This document shows, one piece after another, positions 1 to 11,537 of a stretch of DNA of 64,000 bases; the stretch's first letter is position 1; each line of letters opens with the position of its first letter. The stretch is from Bradyrhizobium sp. OK095. Lineage in GTDB: Bacteria; Pseudomonadota; Alphaproteobacteria; Rhizobiales; Xanthobacteraceae. The notes beneath the pieces were generated by a model that was not told where the DNA came from, did not search any database, and saw only the letters and a list, made by a program, of their open reading frames with translations. Both the position numbers and the translations under genes were made by a program. The DNA is taken from positions 399,839 through 463,838 of the forward strand of contig NZ_FOBX01000005.1 of assembly GCF_900109945.1 (NCBI RefSeq). Direction: 5' to 3'.

Positions 1-554
<554 letters not shown>

Positions 555-696
555 TGCTGCATGGCCGGATCTTCCGGCCATGACCGCTTCGCGAGAGGCA
601 TAGGAATAAGAAGTGTGCCCGGCACCCGGCCGGGCATTGCGACAGGGACAGGCTAGCGGTCCGACGCTTCAGTCGAACCGCCGGGGTGAGCGAAGA

Positions 697-1572
697 ATGG
701 CGTCACTTAAAGACATGCGCGTGCGCATCGCCTCCACCAAGGCGACGCAAAAGATCACCAAGGCCATGCAGATGGTCGCTGCGTCGAGGTTGCGCCGCGC
801 CCAGCAAGCGGCCGAAGCCGCGCGGCCCTATGCCGACAAGATGAGCGCGGTGATCTCCAACATCGCCAGCGCTGCTGCGGGTTCGCCCGGCGCGCCGGCG
901 CTGCTGGCTGGCACCGGCAAGGACCAGGTTCATTTGCTGCTGGTCTGCACCGGCGAGCGTGGCCTGTCCGGCGCCTTCAACTCCTCGATCGTGCGCCTCG
1001 CGCGCGAGCGCGCCCAGGCGCTGATGGCACAGGGCAAGGAAGTCAAATTCTTCTGCGTCGGCCGCAAGGGCTATGAGCAGCTTCGTCGTCTGTTCGACAA
1101 GCAGATCGTCGAGCATCTCGACCTGCGCAGCGTTCGTCAGCTCGGTTTCGTCAATGCCGAGGACATCGCCAAAAAGGTGCTGGCGCGTTTCGAGAACGGC
1201 GAGTTCGACGTCTGCACGCTGTTCTACGCGCAGTTCAAGTCGGTGATCGCCCAGATCCCGACCGCGCAGCAGATGATTCCGCTGGTCGTGGAAGCAAAGG
1301 CGGCGAACGCGCCGTCGACGTCCTACGAATACGAGCCGGAGGAAGACGAGCTCCTCTCCGGCCTGCTGCCGCGCAACATCGCGGTGCAGATCTTCCGCGC
1401 GCTGCTGGAAAACAATGCTTCGTTCTACGGCGCGCAGATGAGCTCGATGGACAACGCCACCCGCAACGCCGGCGAAATGATCCGCAAGCAAACCCAGATC
1501 TACAACCGAACCCGTCAAGCCCAGATCACCAAGGAGCTGATCGAGATCATCTCCGGCGCCGAGGCGGTCTGA
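697..1572 (+). CDS. atpG: F1F0 ATP synthase subunit gamma
   Basis: Central rotor stalk of F1, which couples proton flow to catalysis in the alpha/beta hexamer. The 291-residue product has the usual family length. The N-terminal coiled-coil helix ([20 protein letters not shown], then [15 protein letters not shown]) and the C-terminal helix containing [15 protein letters not shown] are both diagnostic. The frame is open upstream to 613, but the ATG at 697 matches the conserved family N-terminus, so the longer 319-residue reading is rejected. It lies 142 bases after atpA and 51 bases before atpD, consistent with one transcript. Confidence 0.97.
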   Translation: MASLKDMRVRIASTKATQKITKAMQMVAASRLRRAQQAAEAARPYADKMSAVISNIASAAAGSPGAPALLAGTGKDQVHLLLVCTGERGLSGAFNSSIVRLARERAQALMAQGKEVKFFCVGRKGYEQLRRLFDKQIVEHLDLRSVRQLGFVNAEDIAKKVLARFENGEFDVCTLFYAQFKSVIAQIPTAQQMIPLVVEAKAANAPSTSYEYEPEEDELLSGLLPRNIAVQIFRALLENNASFYGAQMSSMDNATRNAGEMIRKQTQIYNRTRQAQITKELIEIISGAEAV

Positions 1573-1602
1573 CGCACGAACTAACGACGGTCGTTCAAGT
1601 AA

Positions 1603-3066
<1,464 letters not shown>

Positions 3067-3084
3067 GGGCGAATTGCGAGTAGG

Positions 3085-3559
<475 letters not shown>

Positions 3560-3582
3560 GCCCCGGCGCACTGCTCCGGGGC
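3560..3582 (+). terminator. Candidate terminator after atpC
   Basis: GCCCCGG (3560-3566) and CCGGGGC (3576-3582) pair perfectly around a 9-base loop, immediately downstream of the atpC stop. No clear T-tract follows, so intrinsic termination is uncertain. The position at the end of the atp operon supports it. Confidence 0.5.
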
Positions 3583-3720
3583 AAATCTCGAATTCCTGCT
3601 CGAAATTCCTGAACAAGTTCAGCGCTCGTCACGAAAGTGGCGGGCGCTGAAACTTTGTTGCACCGTGCCGGAGATAGCGGCATTCTGCCGCCGCGGATGA
3701 GGTTCCAGGGCAGGTCGCAG

Positions 3721-5364
3721 ATGAAGCGCAAGATCGCAGCGATTTTCGCGGCCGATATTGCCGGTTACTCGAGACTGGTCGCGGAAGACGAGGAGGAGAC
3801 GCTGCGGCGTCTGGCGTCCTACCGTGAAGTCATCGACGACTTCATCGCAAAGGCAAACGGGCGCATCTTCAACACGGCGGGCGACGCCGTGCTCGCGGAA
3901 TTCCCGAGCGCGGTCGACGCGGTGCGCTGCGCGATCGACATCCAGGAATCGCTGCGGACCCGCAACATGGCCTATCCGCCGAGCCGGCAGATGTCGTTCC
4001 GGATCGGCATCACCATCGGCGACGTGGTCGAGCGCGACGGCGATCTCTTGGGGGACGGGGTCAACATTGCCGCACGGCTGGAGGGCCTCGCCGAGGTCGG
4101 CGGCATCTGCGTCTCCCGTGCCGTGCACGAGCAGGTTGCCAACAAGCTGTCGGTGCAGTTCGCCGATATCGGCGCGCAGGAAGTGAAGAACATCCCGACG
4201 CCGGTGCACGCCTACATGGTGGCGATGCGGCGCGAGGACGGCACCTACACCACGCCGAAGCTGAAGAAGGTGGCCAAGGCGGAGTCCGGGCCGAACTGGA
4301 TGTGGCCGCTGGTGGTGGGCGTGGTCTCCGTCGTCGCGATCGGCGTCGGCGGATTCCTCTATTTCACCAAGCTCGAGACCACCCAATTGTCGTCGACCGC
4401 GACCGCGCCGAGCCCCGTTGTTGCACCATCACACAGCCCAACGCCCGCGATCGCGACAAAGGCGCCTGAGCCCTCACCCACGCCGACACAGAGTGCGGCG
4501 GCGGCGCCGACGCCGATGCCATCGCCGCCAGCCGCGTCGGGCGGAAAAATCGTCGTCGATGCGGTGCCGTTTATCGGTGAGCGCCTGCGCGCCTATCTCG
4601 GCAATGAATATTCCACCGCCGGCGATTACAAGGCCTTCGCCCTGAACGTCGGCGGCTTCACCGGCTCTTCGGTCAATCAGCCGAACGAGGAGGCCGCGCG
4701 CAGCGCGGCGCTCGACCAGTGCCAGAAGCGCGCCGACGCCGCGCAATCGCCGCGGCGCTGCGAGCTCTATGCGGTCGGCAACAATGTCGTCTACGCCCAT
4801 GGTCGGCCGCCGATGCCGCCGCAGCCTTGGGTTCGGCACGACACCAAGATCGAGCGCGCGTTCGTGTCGAAGGACTTTCCGATGCTGCGCGACCAGGCCA
4901 GGAATCGCGTCGAAAACATCTACGTGCCGGCGGCGAAAACGCGCTCGGTCGCGCTCGGCCCGAATGGACAATATTTCATGGTGCTGGGCGCCTCGTCGGT
5001 CGATGAAGCGACGCGGCGTTCGCTGGAATCCTGCGGTGGCATCGCCGGTGTGGCCTGCATGATCGTCGCAGTCGACGATGTCTTCGTCGTGCCGATCCCG
5101 ACCCTGCTCAAGCCCAACGGCTTCTTCCACGCCGCAACCAACTCTTCGATCGTGGCCGATGCGCGCGACGACGTCGTGCGCAAGCTCGGCGACGGCATGG
5201 GCTGGAATGCAGTTGCAGTCGGCACCGCGGGCCGCCCCGGTCTCGGCCTGAAAGCCGCCGACGAGCAGACCGCCGTCAACGGCGCACTCGCCGACTGCGT
5301 CAAGCACGACAGCGACTGCCACGTCATCGCGATCGGCCCGTTCACGGTGGGGCCGACGAATTGA
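3721..5364 (+). CDS. Membrane class III adenylate/guanylate cyclase with periplasmic triple repeat
   Basis: Predicted to make a cyclic nucleotide from NTP. Residues 1-150 form a class III catalytic domain: metal aspartates D12 (FAADIAGYSR) and D55 (NTAGDAVLAEF), and the transition-state pair N115/R119 in GDGVNIAARLE. One membrane helix lies at about 193-216. A Pro/Ala/Ser/Thr-rich linker follows to about 275. The C-terminal ~270 residues contain three similar units, each with a close Cys pair (C334/C347, C438/C446, C526/C533) followed by a hydrophobic strand. The Cys pairs suggest disulfides outside the cytoplasm, so this half may sense an extracytoplasmic signal. The frame is open from 3637; the ATG at 3721 (MKRKIAAIFAADIAGYS) fits the family start. 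The nucleotide made (cAMP or cGMP) cannot be decided here. Confidence 0.88.
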   Translation: MKRKIAAIFAADIAGYSRLVAEDEEETLRRLASYREVIDDFIAKANGRIFNTAGDAVLAEFPSAVDAVRCAIDIQESLRTRNMAYPPSRQMSFRIGITIGDVVERDGDLLGDGVNIAARLEGLAEVGGICVSRAVHEQVANKLSVQFADIGAQEVKNIPTPVHAYMVAMRREDGTYTTPKLKKVAKAESGPNWMWPLVVGVVSVVAIGVGGFLYFTKLETTQLSSTATAPSPVVAPSHSPTPAIATKAPEPSPTPTQSAAAAPTPMPSPPAASGGKIVVDAVPFIGERLRAYLGNEYSTAGDYKAFALNVGGFTGSSVNQPNEEAARSAALDQCQKRADAAQSPRRCELYAVGNNVVYAHGRPPMPPQPWVRHDTKIERAFVSKDFPMLRDQARNRVENIYVPAAKTRSVALGPNGQYFMVLGASSVDEATRRSLESCGGIAGVACMIVAVDDVFVVPIPTLLKPNGFFHAATNSSIVADARDDVVRKLGDGMGWNAVAVGTAGRPGLGLKAADEQTAVNGALADCVKHDSDCHVIAIGPFTVGPTN

Positions 5365-5406
5365 TGCCTGCTGAGCTTGGCCCCACTGAACGCCCCGACG
5401 ACAGTG

Positions 5407-5560
5407 CGTTCCCTCCCCCCTTGCGGGGGAGGGCTAGGGAGAGGGGTAGCCCAGCAAAAGGTGTCGGCTATTGATCGTGCACCGAGACAGGTGTGCAGCG
5501 GACAGAATCCCCGTGTGGCACCCCTCTCCCTGCCCCTCCCCCGCAAGGGGGGAGGGAATG
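5407..5560. repeat. Long GC-rich inverted repeat
   Basis: Arm 5407-5448 and arm 5519-5560 are near-perfect reverse complements over about 40 bases, with a loop of about 70 bases. The core CCCTCCCCCCTTGCGGGGGA (5411-5430) is matched by TCCCCCGCAAGGGGGGAGGG on the other side. It lies between the cyclase gene and the convergent Nudix gene, so it could end transcripts from both sides. Its form fits a dispersed intergenic repeat of rhizobial genomes. That family assignment is from memory and was not searched. Confidence 0.75.
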
Positions 5561-5618
5561 AGAGAACGGTGCTCCCCTCACACGCAAATTCCCCTCACTA
5601 TTTCAGCCTCATCTCTAT

Positions 5619-5638
5619 TGTGCATGGGGCTGTTTTCG
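5619..5638. repeat. 20-base motif shared with 32443-32462
   Basis: TGTGCATGGGGCTGTTTTCG here and TGTGCATGGGGTTGTTTTCG at 32443-32462 differ at one base. This copy lies just past the stop of the minus-strand Nudix gene. The other lies between hsdR and a LysR gene. A one-mismatch 20-mer in two unrelated intergenic regions points to a dispersed element of unknown role. Confidence 0.55.
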
Positions 5639-5643
5639 CAGTT

Positions 5644-6141
5644 TTAGTTTGCGAATCCAGCAAACTCTCGCGCCACGGCCTGATAAACCTCGCGGCGGAA
5701 CGGCACGACGACATCGGGGACACGGTCGAGGCGCTCCCAGCGCCAGGCATCGAACTCCGCAGGCTGATCGTTGCGCGGCGTCAGCGGATCGATCTCGTCA
5801 TCCTTGCCGGTGAAACGCAGCGCGAACCATTTTTGCCGTTGGCCGCGGAATTTCGCGAGGCGATGCGTCTGCGGCCCGTCGTAAGGCGGGAACTCGTAGG
5901 TGAGCCAGTCGGTCTCGCCAAGATAGCTCGCGCTCTTGACGCTGGTCTCTTCCCAGAGCTCGCGCATCGCCGCATCGCGCAGATCCTCGCCCTCGTCGAC
6001 ACCGCCCTGCGGCATCTGCCAGTCGAGGCCCGGCAGGATGATCTCGGGTCCGTCGCCTTTGAAGCGGTGGCCGATCAGCACGCGGCCTTCGGCGTTGAAC
6101 AACGCAATTCCGACATTGGGGCGGTAGGGCTTTTCATTCAT
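5644..6141 (-). CDS. RppH-like Nudix hydrolase (copy 1)
   Basis: Likely a nucleoside-polyphosphate or mRNA 5'-pyrophosphate hydrolase. The Nudix box is intact (GGVDEGEDLRDAAMRELWEE), and the surrounding RppH/Ap4A-hydrolase signatures [20 protein letters not shown] and [13 protein letters not shown] are present. The frame opens at 6216, but the ATG at 6141 (MNEKPYRPNVG) matches the family N-terminus, giving 165 residues. It lies 67 bases after a close paralogue on the same strand. Which of the two is the housekeeping RppH is not clear; the second (6209-6712) has the more typical [10 protein letters not shown] start. Confidence 0.85.
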   Translation of the reverse strand: MNEKPYRPNVGIALFNAEGRVLIGHRFKGDGPEIILPGLDWQMPQGGVDEGEDLRDAAMRELWEETSVKSASYLGETDWLTYEFPPYDGPQTHRLAKFRGQRQKWFALRFTGKDDEIDPLTPRNDQPAEFDAWRWERLDRVPDVVVPFRREVYQAVAREFAGFAN

Positions 6142-6208
6142 CACGCGCGGATCTCTCGTCGTCAGTCCAGGCGATGCCTTAGCACCGAACCCGGGATGAC
6201 AATTTGAA

Positions 6209-6712
6209 TTAGTCATCCGCGAGCGACGAAAATTCCTTCACCACGCGCTCATAGACCGGGCGCTTGAACGGAATGATCAGCTCGGTCAGGTTCTTCATCG
6301 GCTCCCAGCGCCAGCTGACGAATTCGGCCTTGTGGCCGCCGCCGGGGTTTTCGACATTGATCTCGCTGTCCTTGCCTGTAAAGCGGACCGCGAACCATTT
6401 CTGGCGCTGACCGCGATAGCGGCCCTTCCAGGCGCGCCCGGCAATCGTGCGGGGGATGTCGTAGATCAGCCAGTCCGGGACCTCGCCGAGCCGCTCGACC
6501 GAGCGCACGCTGGTCTCCTCGTAGAGCTCGCGCTTGGCGGCGGCCCAATTGTCCTCGCCGGGATCGACGCCGCCCTGCGGCATCTGCCAGACATGGGTGT
6601 CGTCGATATGCTCGATGCCACCGGCACGGCGGCCGATGAATACCAGCCCCTTCGTGTTGATCAGCATCACGCCAACGCAGGTCCGGTAGGGCAGATCCTC
6701 GTAACGCGCCAT
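6209..6712 (-). CDS. rppH: RNA pyrophosphohydrolase (Nudix, copy 2)
   Basis: Predicted to remove pyrophosphate from triphosphorylated mRNA 5' ends and so start decay. The 167-residue product carries a full Nudix box ([20 protein letters not shown]) and the RppH signatures [21 protein letters not shown] and [17 protein letters not shown]. The start at 6712 ([10 protein letters not shown]) is preferred to the upstream in-frame codon at 6760, whose added residues are unlike the family. The following gene on the same strand is a paralogue, suggesting a tandem duplication. Confidence 0.88.
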   Translation of the reverse strand: MARYEDLPYRTCVGVMLINTKGLVFIGRRAGGIEHIDDTHVWQMPQGGVDPGEDNWAAAKRELYEETSVRSVERLGEVPDWLIYDIPRTIAGRAWKGRYRGQRQKWFAVRFTGKDSEINVENPGGGHKAEFVSWRWEPMKNLTELIIPFKRPVYERVVKEFSSLADD

Positions 6713-6788
6713 TCCGCCAGACCTCTTGCGTGCTCTCAGTAAGGCTCGAACAGCCCCCATCGGGCCGCTGCCATACCAATCCGTTGAT

Positions 6789-8024
6789 TTAGCTGGATTT
6801 TGATTTCAGCATCGCCGTTGTCAATGGCACCAGAAGAATACCTCGGTCGCCCAATGTCTTGGTCCAGGCGCCGATGCGCTCGATCGAGACCGGCAGGGCC
6901 GAGGCGGTGCCGATGGCGACGCCCCGCTCGCGGGCCGCCGATTCGAGCTTGTTCAGGGCGCGGTCGATCTCGGTCGGGGTCGGCACCACGTCGATCGCGA
7001 TGTCGCCCTTGCCGAACGGCATCGCAGCGCTGGCGGTGGCCTGGGGCGCGATGCTGCGGGGCGAGGAGCCGTCGTCGAAGAAGCCGAGGCCGCGCTTGGA
7101 CGCCTCGCGGATGATCGGCTGCATCGCCGCGTCCGTCGCGATGAAGCGGGCGCCCATGAAATTGGCGAGGCCGGCATAGCCTTGCATCCGGCTCAGATGC
7201 CAGTACAGGCGGTCCATGTTCTGGTCGGCCGTGAGCGAGGTCAGCAACGTCTGCGGCCCCGGATCGTTGTCCGGGAAGTCGTAGGGCTCCATCGGGATCT
7301 GGAGGAAGATCTCGTGGCGCTGGGCGCGCGCCCGCTCGGCAAGCTTTCCGGGATCAGATCCATAAGGCGTGAATGCCAGCGTCACTGCCGGCGGCAGCTT
7401 CATGATCGCGTCGGTGGTCTTGGCAGCGCCGACGCCGAGGCCGCCGATCACGATCGCGACCACCGGCATCTTAGCGGCCCTGGCGCGGTCGGCCTCCGCC
7501 GCATAGACGTTGAACGGCTTCATGTCGCCGGCAACCACCGGGATCATGCCGTAGCGCGATTTCTCCAGGAGTTTTTGGTCGATCCCGGCCATGACGGGCG
7601 GCGGAGCGGAAGCCGCCGCCGCCTCGCCCTTATCCGCAGCGTCGCCGGCGCCAATCACCACGTCGTGGCGCGTGCCGGTGGAACCGTCGATCATGGTGAC
7701 GGTCTTCTGGTCGCCCGGCTGCTTCGGCGCTTCCTTGGTCTCGTGCTTGCTCTCCTGACCGTGGCCGGAGGCAGCCGGCTTCTCATCCACGGCCTTGTCG
7801 ATAGCCTTGTCGGTAGTCTTGGGCTCGTTGATCGCGAGCCGCGTCATCGGTTCGCCGCCGAGCGGATCCTTGTTGAAGATGGCAAAGCCGGCAAAGCCGA
7901 CCAGGAACAGGCCGAGCAGGGTGGCGAGCAGCTGCATGGCCGTGAACGGCAGCCGCAGCCGGCGTTTGCGGCGCGGCTTGTCCTGTCCGAGCGGGGTGCT
8001 CAGATCATCGGCCGTTTCAGTCAT
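6789..8024 (-). CDS. Divergent polysaccharide deacetylase family protein (YibQ-like)
   Basis: A 411-residue protein with a basic, Pro-rich cytoplasmic tail, one N-terminal membrane helix (about residues 28-50, [19 protein letters not shown]), a charged Lys/Glu-rich linker, and a C-terminal catalytic-like domain beginning at [12 protein letters not shown]. The domain resembles the divergent polysaccharide deacetylase (DUF610/YibQ) family, with the characteristic [20 protein letters not shown] stretch. Likely periplasmic and envelope-related. Its biochemical activity is not established for the family, so deacetylation is only inferred. It lies downstream of ctpA and the EnvC-like gene, which also act on the envelope; a strong hairpin separates it from ctpA. 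Confidence 0.83.
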   Translation of the reverse strand: MTETADDLSTPLGQDKPRRKRRLRLPFTAMQLLATLLGLFLVGFAGFAIFNKDPLGGEPMTRLAINEPKTTDKAIDKAVDEKPAASGHGQESKHETKEAPKQPGDQKTVTMIDGSTGTRHDVVIGAGDAADKGEAAAASAPPPVMAGIDQKLLEKSRYGMIPVVAGDMKPFNVYAAEADRARAAKMPVVAIVIGGLGVGAAKTTDAIMKLPPAVTLAFTPYGSDPGKLAERARAQRHEIFLQIPMEPYDFPDNDPGPQTLLTSLTADQNMDRLYWHLSRMQGYAGLANFMGARFIATDAAMQPIIREASKRGLGFFDDGSSPRSIAPQATASAAMPFGKGDIAIDVVPTPTEIDRALNKLESAARERGVAIGTASALPVSIERIGAWTKTLGDRGILLVPLTTAMLKSKSS

Positions 8025-8131
8025 GCGCGATCCCGAATCACTGCGGCCGACGATACCACGCCGGGGTCAAGCGGCGGCAGGCCGGGAGAGGCCGGGGGCG
8101 CCAGGGTTCCAGGCAACCAGGGTTCCAAGCA

Positions 8132-8160
8132 AAAAGGGCGGCTCCGGGAGCCGCCCTTTT
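8132..8160 (-). terminator. Intrinsic terminator after ctpA
   Basis: AAAAGGGCGGCTC (8132-8144) and GAGCCGCCCTTTT (8148-8160) pair perfectly over 13 bp with a 3-base loop. On the minus strand the stem is followed by a run of five T, so it is a textbook terminator for the minus-strand envC-ctpA transcript, 34 bases beyond the ctpA stop. Confidence 0.88.
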
Positions 8161-8193
8161 CGATAGATCGGATGATGCGGTCAGGTCGCCGCC

Positions 8194-9552
8194 TTAGTTC
8201 GCCGCTTTGGGCTTGTCGGCCGCAGCCTTGTCGGTGGTGCCGGGCGTAGGTGCCGCCGAAGCGCTGTTCTTGATGCCGTGGAGCAGATCGTCGGCGAGCT
8301 TGAGCGCCTTGTCGTCCTTGGCGTCCGGCGGGACGTAGGACTGCGAGCCGGTCTTCTCGTCGCCGTCGTTCTTGAGATGGCCGCGCAGCGAAGCCTCGCC
8401 CTTGGTGTCGGTGCGCGACTTCAGCTCGTCCGGCACGTCCTGGAGCACTTCGATGTCGGGCACGATGCCCTTGGCCTGGATCGACTTGCCCGACGGCGTG
8501 TAGTAGCGCGCCGTGGTCAGACGCAGCGCGCCGTTGCCCGAGCCGAGCGGGATGATGGTCTGCACCGAGCCCTTGCCGAACGAGCGCGTGCCGACGATGG
8601 TCGCGCGCTTGTGGTCCTGCAGCGCGCCGGCGACGATCTCCGACGCCGAGGCTGAACCGCCATTGACCAGCACGATGACAGGCTTGCCCTTGGTGAGGTC
8701 GCCCGCATGCGCGGTGCGGCGCTGGGTCTCCTCGGCATTGCGGCCGCGGGTCGAGACGATCTCGCCCTTCTCCAGGAACGAGTCGGAGACGGTGACCGCT
8801 TCCTCGAGCAGGCCGCCCGGGTTGTTGCGGAGGTCGATGACGTAGCCCTTGAGCTTGTCGCCGATCTGATTCGAGAGGTTGGCGACCTCGCGCTTCAGGC
8901 CTTCGGTGGTCTGCTCGTTGAAGGTGGTGATGCGGATATAGGCGATGTCGTCGGCCTCGACGCGCGCGCGCACCGAACGCACGCGGATGTTGTCGCGCAC
9001 GAGCGTGACGTCGATCGGATTGTCCTGGCCCTTGCGGATGATCTTGAGCTTGATCTTGGTGTTGACGGGGCCGCGCATCTTCTCGACCGCCTGGTTCAGG
9101 GTCAGGCCCTGCACCGCTTCATCGTCGAGATTGGTAATGATATCGTTGGCCATGACACCGGCGCGCGAGGCGGGCGTGTCGTCGATCGGCGAGACCACCT
9201 TGATCAGGCCGTCTTCCATCGTGACCTCGATGCCAAGGCCGCCGAACTCACCGCGGGTCTGCACCTGCATGTCGCGGAAGCTCTTGGCGTCCATGTAGCT
9301 CGAATGCGGATCGAGGCCGGTGAGCATGCCGCTGATGGCCGTTTCGATCAGCTTGGTGTCATCGGGCTTCTCGACATAGTCCGAGCGCACGCGCTCGAAG
9401 ACGTCGCCGAACAGATTGAGCTGGCGATAGGTGTCTGCGGTCGCGGCCCGTGCGCTGGAGCCCATGAAGACCGCGCGCGGCTGGGTCACGAACAGCGTCA
9501 GCGCCGCACCAGTGGCCGCGCTGAGGAGGATAACTGAAGTCTTGCGCATCAT
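8194..9552 (-). CDS. ctpA: Carboxy-terminal processing protease (S41)
   Basis: Periplasmic serine protease that cleaves C-terminal tails of envelope proteins. The 452-residue product has an N-terminal membrane or signal segment (residues 7-24), a PDZ domain at about 95-175 (GEFGGLGIEV, DDTPASRAGVMANDII), and the S41 core with GYVIDLRNNPGG and the Ser/Lys catalytic region SASASEIVAGAL (about 300-311) to GTRSFGKGSVQ (Lys about 327). The C-terminal ~90 residues are low-complexity and Lys/Asp/Ala-rich. Its ATG overlaps the upstream EnvC-like stop by four bases (ATGA), indicating translational coupling. Confidence 0.93.
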   Translation of the reverse strand: MMRKTSVILLSAATGAALTLFVTQPRAVFMGSSARAATADTYRQLNLFGDVFERVRSDYVEKPDDTKLIETAISGMLTGLDPHSSYMDAKSFRDMQVQTRGEFGGLGIEVTMEDGLIKVVSPIDDTPASRAGVMANDIITNLDDEAVQGLTLNQAVEKMRGPVNTKIKLKIIRKGQDNPIDVTLVRDNIRVRSVRARVEADDIAYIRITTFNEQTTEGLKREVANLSNQIGDKLKGYVIDLRNNPGGLLEEAVTVSDSFLEKGEIVSTRGRNAEETQRRTAHAGDLTKGKPVIVLVNGGSASASEIVAGALQDHKRATIVGTRSFGKGSVQTIIPLGSGNGALRLTTARYYTPSGKSIQAKGIVPDIEVLQDVPDELKSRTDTKGEASLRGHLKNDGDEKTGSQSYVPPDAKDDKALKLADDLLHGIKNSASAAPTPGTTDKAAADKPKAAN

Positions 9553-10925
9553 CCGCGAACCTTCTCGCCTTCATTTGTGGCCCACCATGGGCCTGGATCG
9601 ATTGGAGTCCCGTCCTTACGGAACTCGACATACAGAACAGGTTGACTCGCGTTCGTGGCGAGAATGGAAGCGACTTGAGAAGTCGACCCCATGGACGCGA
9701 CCGGCTCCCCCGTGAGCACAAACTGACCGATGTTGACCGAAATGCGCTCCATCCCGGCGATCAACACATGATACCCGCCACCGGCGTTGAGGATCAAGAG
9801 TTGTCCATAGCTGCGGAACGGGCCTGAATAGACCACCCAGCAGTCACACGGCGTTGTGACCTGGGAGCCGGGCTTGGTTGCCAGCGAAATGCCCTTCTGG
9901 ACCCCGCCGACCCCGTCGGAACCGCCAAAGTCCCTGATCTTGTTACCGTTAACCGGCAGAGGCAGGAGCCCCTTGGCGGAGGCGAAGGCGATCGCCGGGG
10001 TCGTCCGGGACCGGTCCTTGAAAACGCCCGGGCCGGGCTTGACGCTGGCGGCCGCGTTTGCAGCTGCCTTGGCCTCGGCCTGCTTTGCGGCCTCGGCCGC
10101 CTTTTCAGCCGCCTTGGCGGCGCTTTGCAGGTCCTGCTCCATCTTGGCGATCAGCCCCTGGAGATCGCCGACCTGCCGTGACAGCGCGATGGCGCGCGAG
10201 TTTTCGGCATCGAGGTCTTTTTCGCGCGAGGCCTGCTGGCGCTGCCGCTCGTCGACGAGGGCGGTGAGCCGGGTCTGGTCGGTGCGGACCTTGTCGCGGT
10301 CGGAGGCGAGCTGATCGCGTTCGGTGGCGATGGTTTTGCGCAGGGCCACGAGCTCGCCGAGCTCGCCCGCGATCTTTTCCGCGCGGCCGCGCAGCTCCGG
10401 CACCACCGCGCCGAGCAGCATGGCGGTGCGCAGGGATTGCAGCGCGTCTTCGGGCCGCACCAGCAGCGCGGGCGGCGTGCGCCGGCCGGCGCGCTGCAGG
10501 GCCGCCAGCACCTCGATGATGTCGGCGCGGCGCGAATCAAGCGAGGTGCGCATCTGCTGCTCGCGGCTGTTCAGCGTCTTCAGCCGTGCTTCGGCTTCGT
10601 CGATCTTGGTCTCGACGGTGCGCACATTGGCGGCGGTGTCGATCAATTGCTGATTGAGCTGGGTGCGGTCCTGGCCGAGCGAAGAGATCTCCGACTTCAG
10701 CTTGGCCTGCGCCTCTTCCGCGCTCTTCTTGCTCGCGCGCGCGGCTTCCAGCTCCTGCTCGCGCTGCTTGATCGCGTCGGGCGAGACGGCCGCGGTCTGC
10801 GGTGTCGTCGCCGTCTGAGCTTGCGCGAGGCTTGCGCCCAAGATGCTTGAGCCCAAGACACTTGTGCCCGAGACGCTCGCAATCAGCAGCAGGTTGATGA
10901 TCGGCGCTCGCATCGCTTTAGACAA
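9549..10925 (-). CDS. EnvC-like murein hydrolase activator, degenerate LytM domain
   Basis: A 458-residue exported protein: signal peptide (about 1-36), a long coiled coil (about 50-290) rich in Ala, Glu, Lys and Arg, then a LytM/M23 peptidase-like domain. In the last strand the zinc-ligand HxH of active M23 enzymes is not present: the sequence reads GGYHVLIAGMERI where active enzymes have an AHL-type ending. This fits EnvC, which activates amidases rather than cutting peptidoglycan. Coupled by overlap to ctpA downstream. Likely role: septal peptidoglycan splitting in the periplasm. Confidence 0.88.
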   Translation of the reverse strand: MSKAMRAPIINLLLIASVSGTSVLGSSILGASLAQAQTATTPQTAAVSPDAIKQREQELEAARASKKSAEEAQAKLKSEISSLGQDRTQLNQQLIDTAANVRTVETKIDEAEARLKTLNSREQQMRTSLDSRRADIIEVLAALQRAGRRTPPALLVRPEDALQSLRTAMLLGAVVPELRGRAEKIAGELGELVALRKTIATERDQLASDRDKVRTDQTRLTALVDERQRQQASREKDLDAENSRAIALSRQVGDLQGLIAKMEQDLQSAAKAAEKAAEAAKQAEAKAAANAAASVKPGPGVFKDRSRTTPAIAFASAKGLLPLPVNGNKIRDFGGSDGVGGVQKGISLATKPGSQVTTPCDCWVVYSGPFRSYGQLLILNAGGGYHVLIAGMERISVNIGQFVLTGEPVASMGSTSQVASILATNASQPVLYVEFRKDGTPIDPGPWWATNEGEKVRG

Positions 10926-10946
10926 AAGTGCTCGTTGTGGCGCGCA

Positions 10947-11429
10947 TCACGCGCGGTGATAGGGGTGGCCGGCCAGAATGGTGGCGGCCCGATAAAGCTG
11001 TTCCAGAAGCATGACGCGGACCATTTGATGCGGCCAGGTCGCAGAGCCGAACGCAATCGCGAGCTTGGCCTTACGGCGCAATTCGGGCGAAAGTCCGTCC
11101 GCCCCTCCGATCACGAAGATAGTATGACCGGCACCCTCGTCGCGCCAGCGCCCGAGATGCCGTGCGAATACGGTGGAATCGAGATTCTGGCCGCGCTCGT
11201 CCATCGCCACCAGGATCGATTTTTCCGGGATATGCGCGGAGATCGCCGCGGCCTCCTCGGCCATCCGCGTCGCAGTATCGCGCGCGCGGCTCTCGGGGAT
11301 TTCGTGGATCTGGAGCTCGCGGAATCCGAGCTTGCGGCCGGCTTCGTCGAACCGCTCGAAATAGCGGTCGGCAAGCTCCCGTTCGGGGCCCTGCTTCAGC
11401 CGGCCCACCGCAATGACAGCAATACGCAT
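10947..11429 (-). CDS. rlmH: 23S rRNA pseudouridine-1915 N3-methyltransferase
   Basis: SPOUT-class methyltransferase that modifies pseudouridine 1915 in helix 69 of 23S rRNA. The 160-residue product has the family N-terminus MRIAVIAVGRLKQGPEREL, the SAM-binding FVIGGADGLSPELRRKA, and the C-terminal SATWPHQMVRVMLLEQLYRA. The start at 11429 is chosen because the frame's earlier codon at 11474 adds residues not seen in the family. It lies between rsfS and the EnvC-like gene, as in related genomes. Confidence 0.95.
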   Translation of the reverse strand: MRIAVIAVGRLKQGPERELADRYFERFDEAGRKLGFRELQIHEIPESRARDTATRMAEEAAAISAHIPEKSILVAMDERGQNLDSTVFARHLGRWRDEGAGHTIFVIGGADGLSPELRRKAKLAIAFGSATWPHQMVRVMLLEQLYRAATILAGHPYHRA

Positions 11430-11537
11430 CTTCCGAGTCGTGCTCTCGAGGCCGCGCGCAAGTTGCGCGCGCACGACGCTAGCATGCGCATCAGCCGATT
11501 CGAAATCGGCTTAGGGAGCCCAAGTGCTGCGGGAGCC

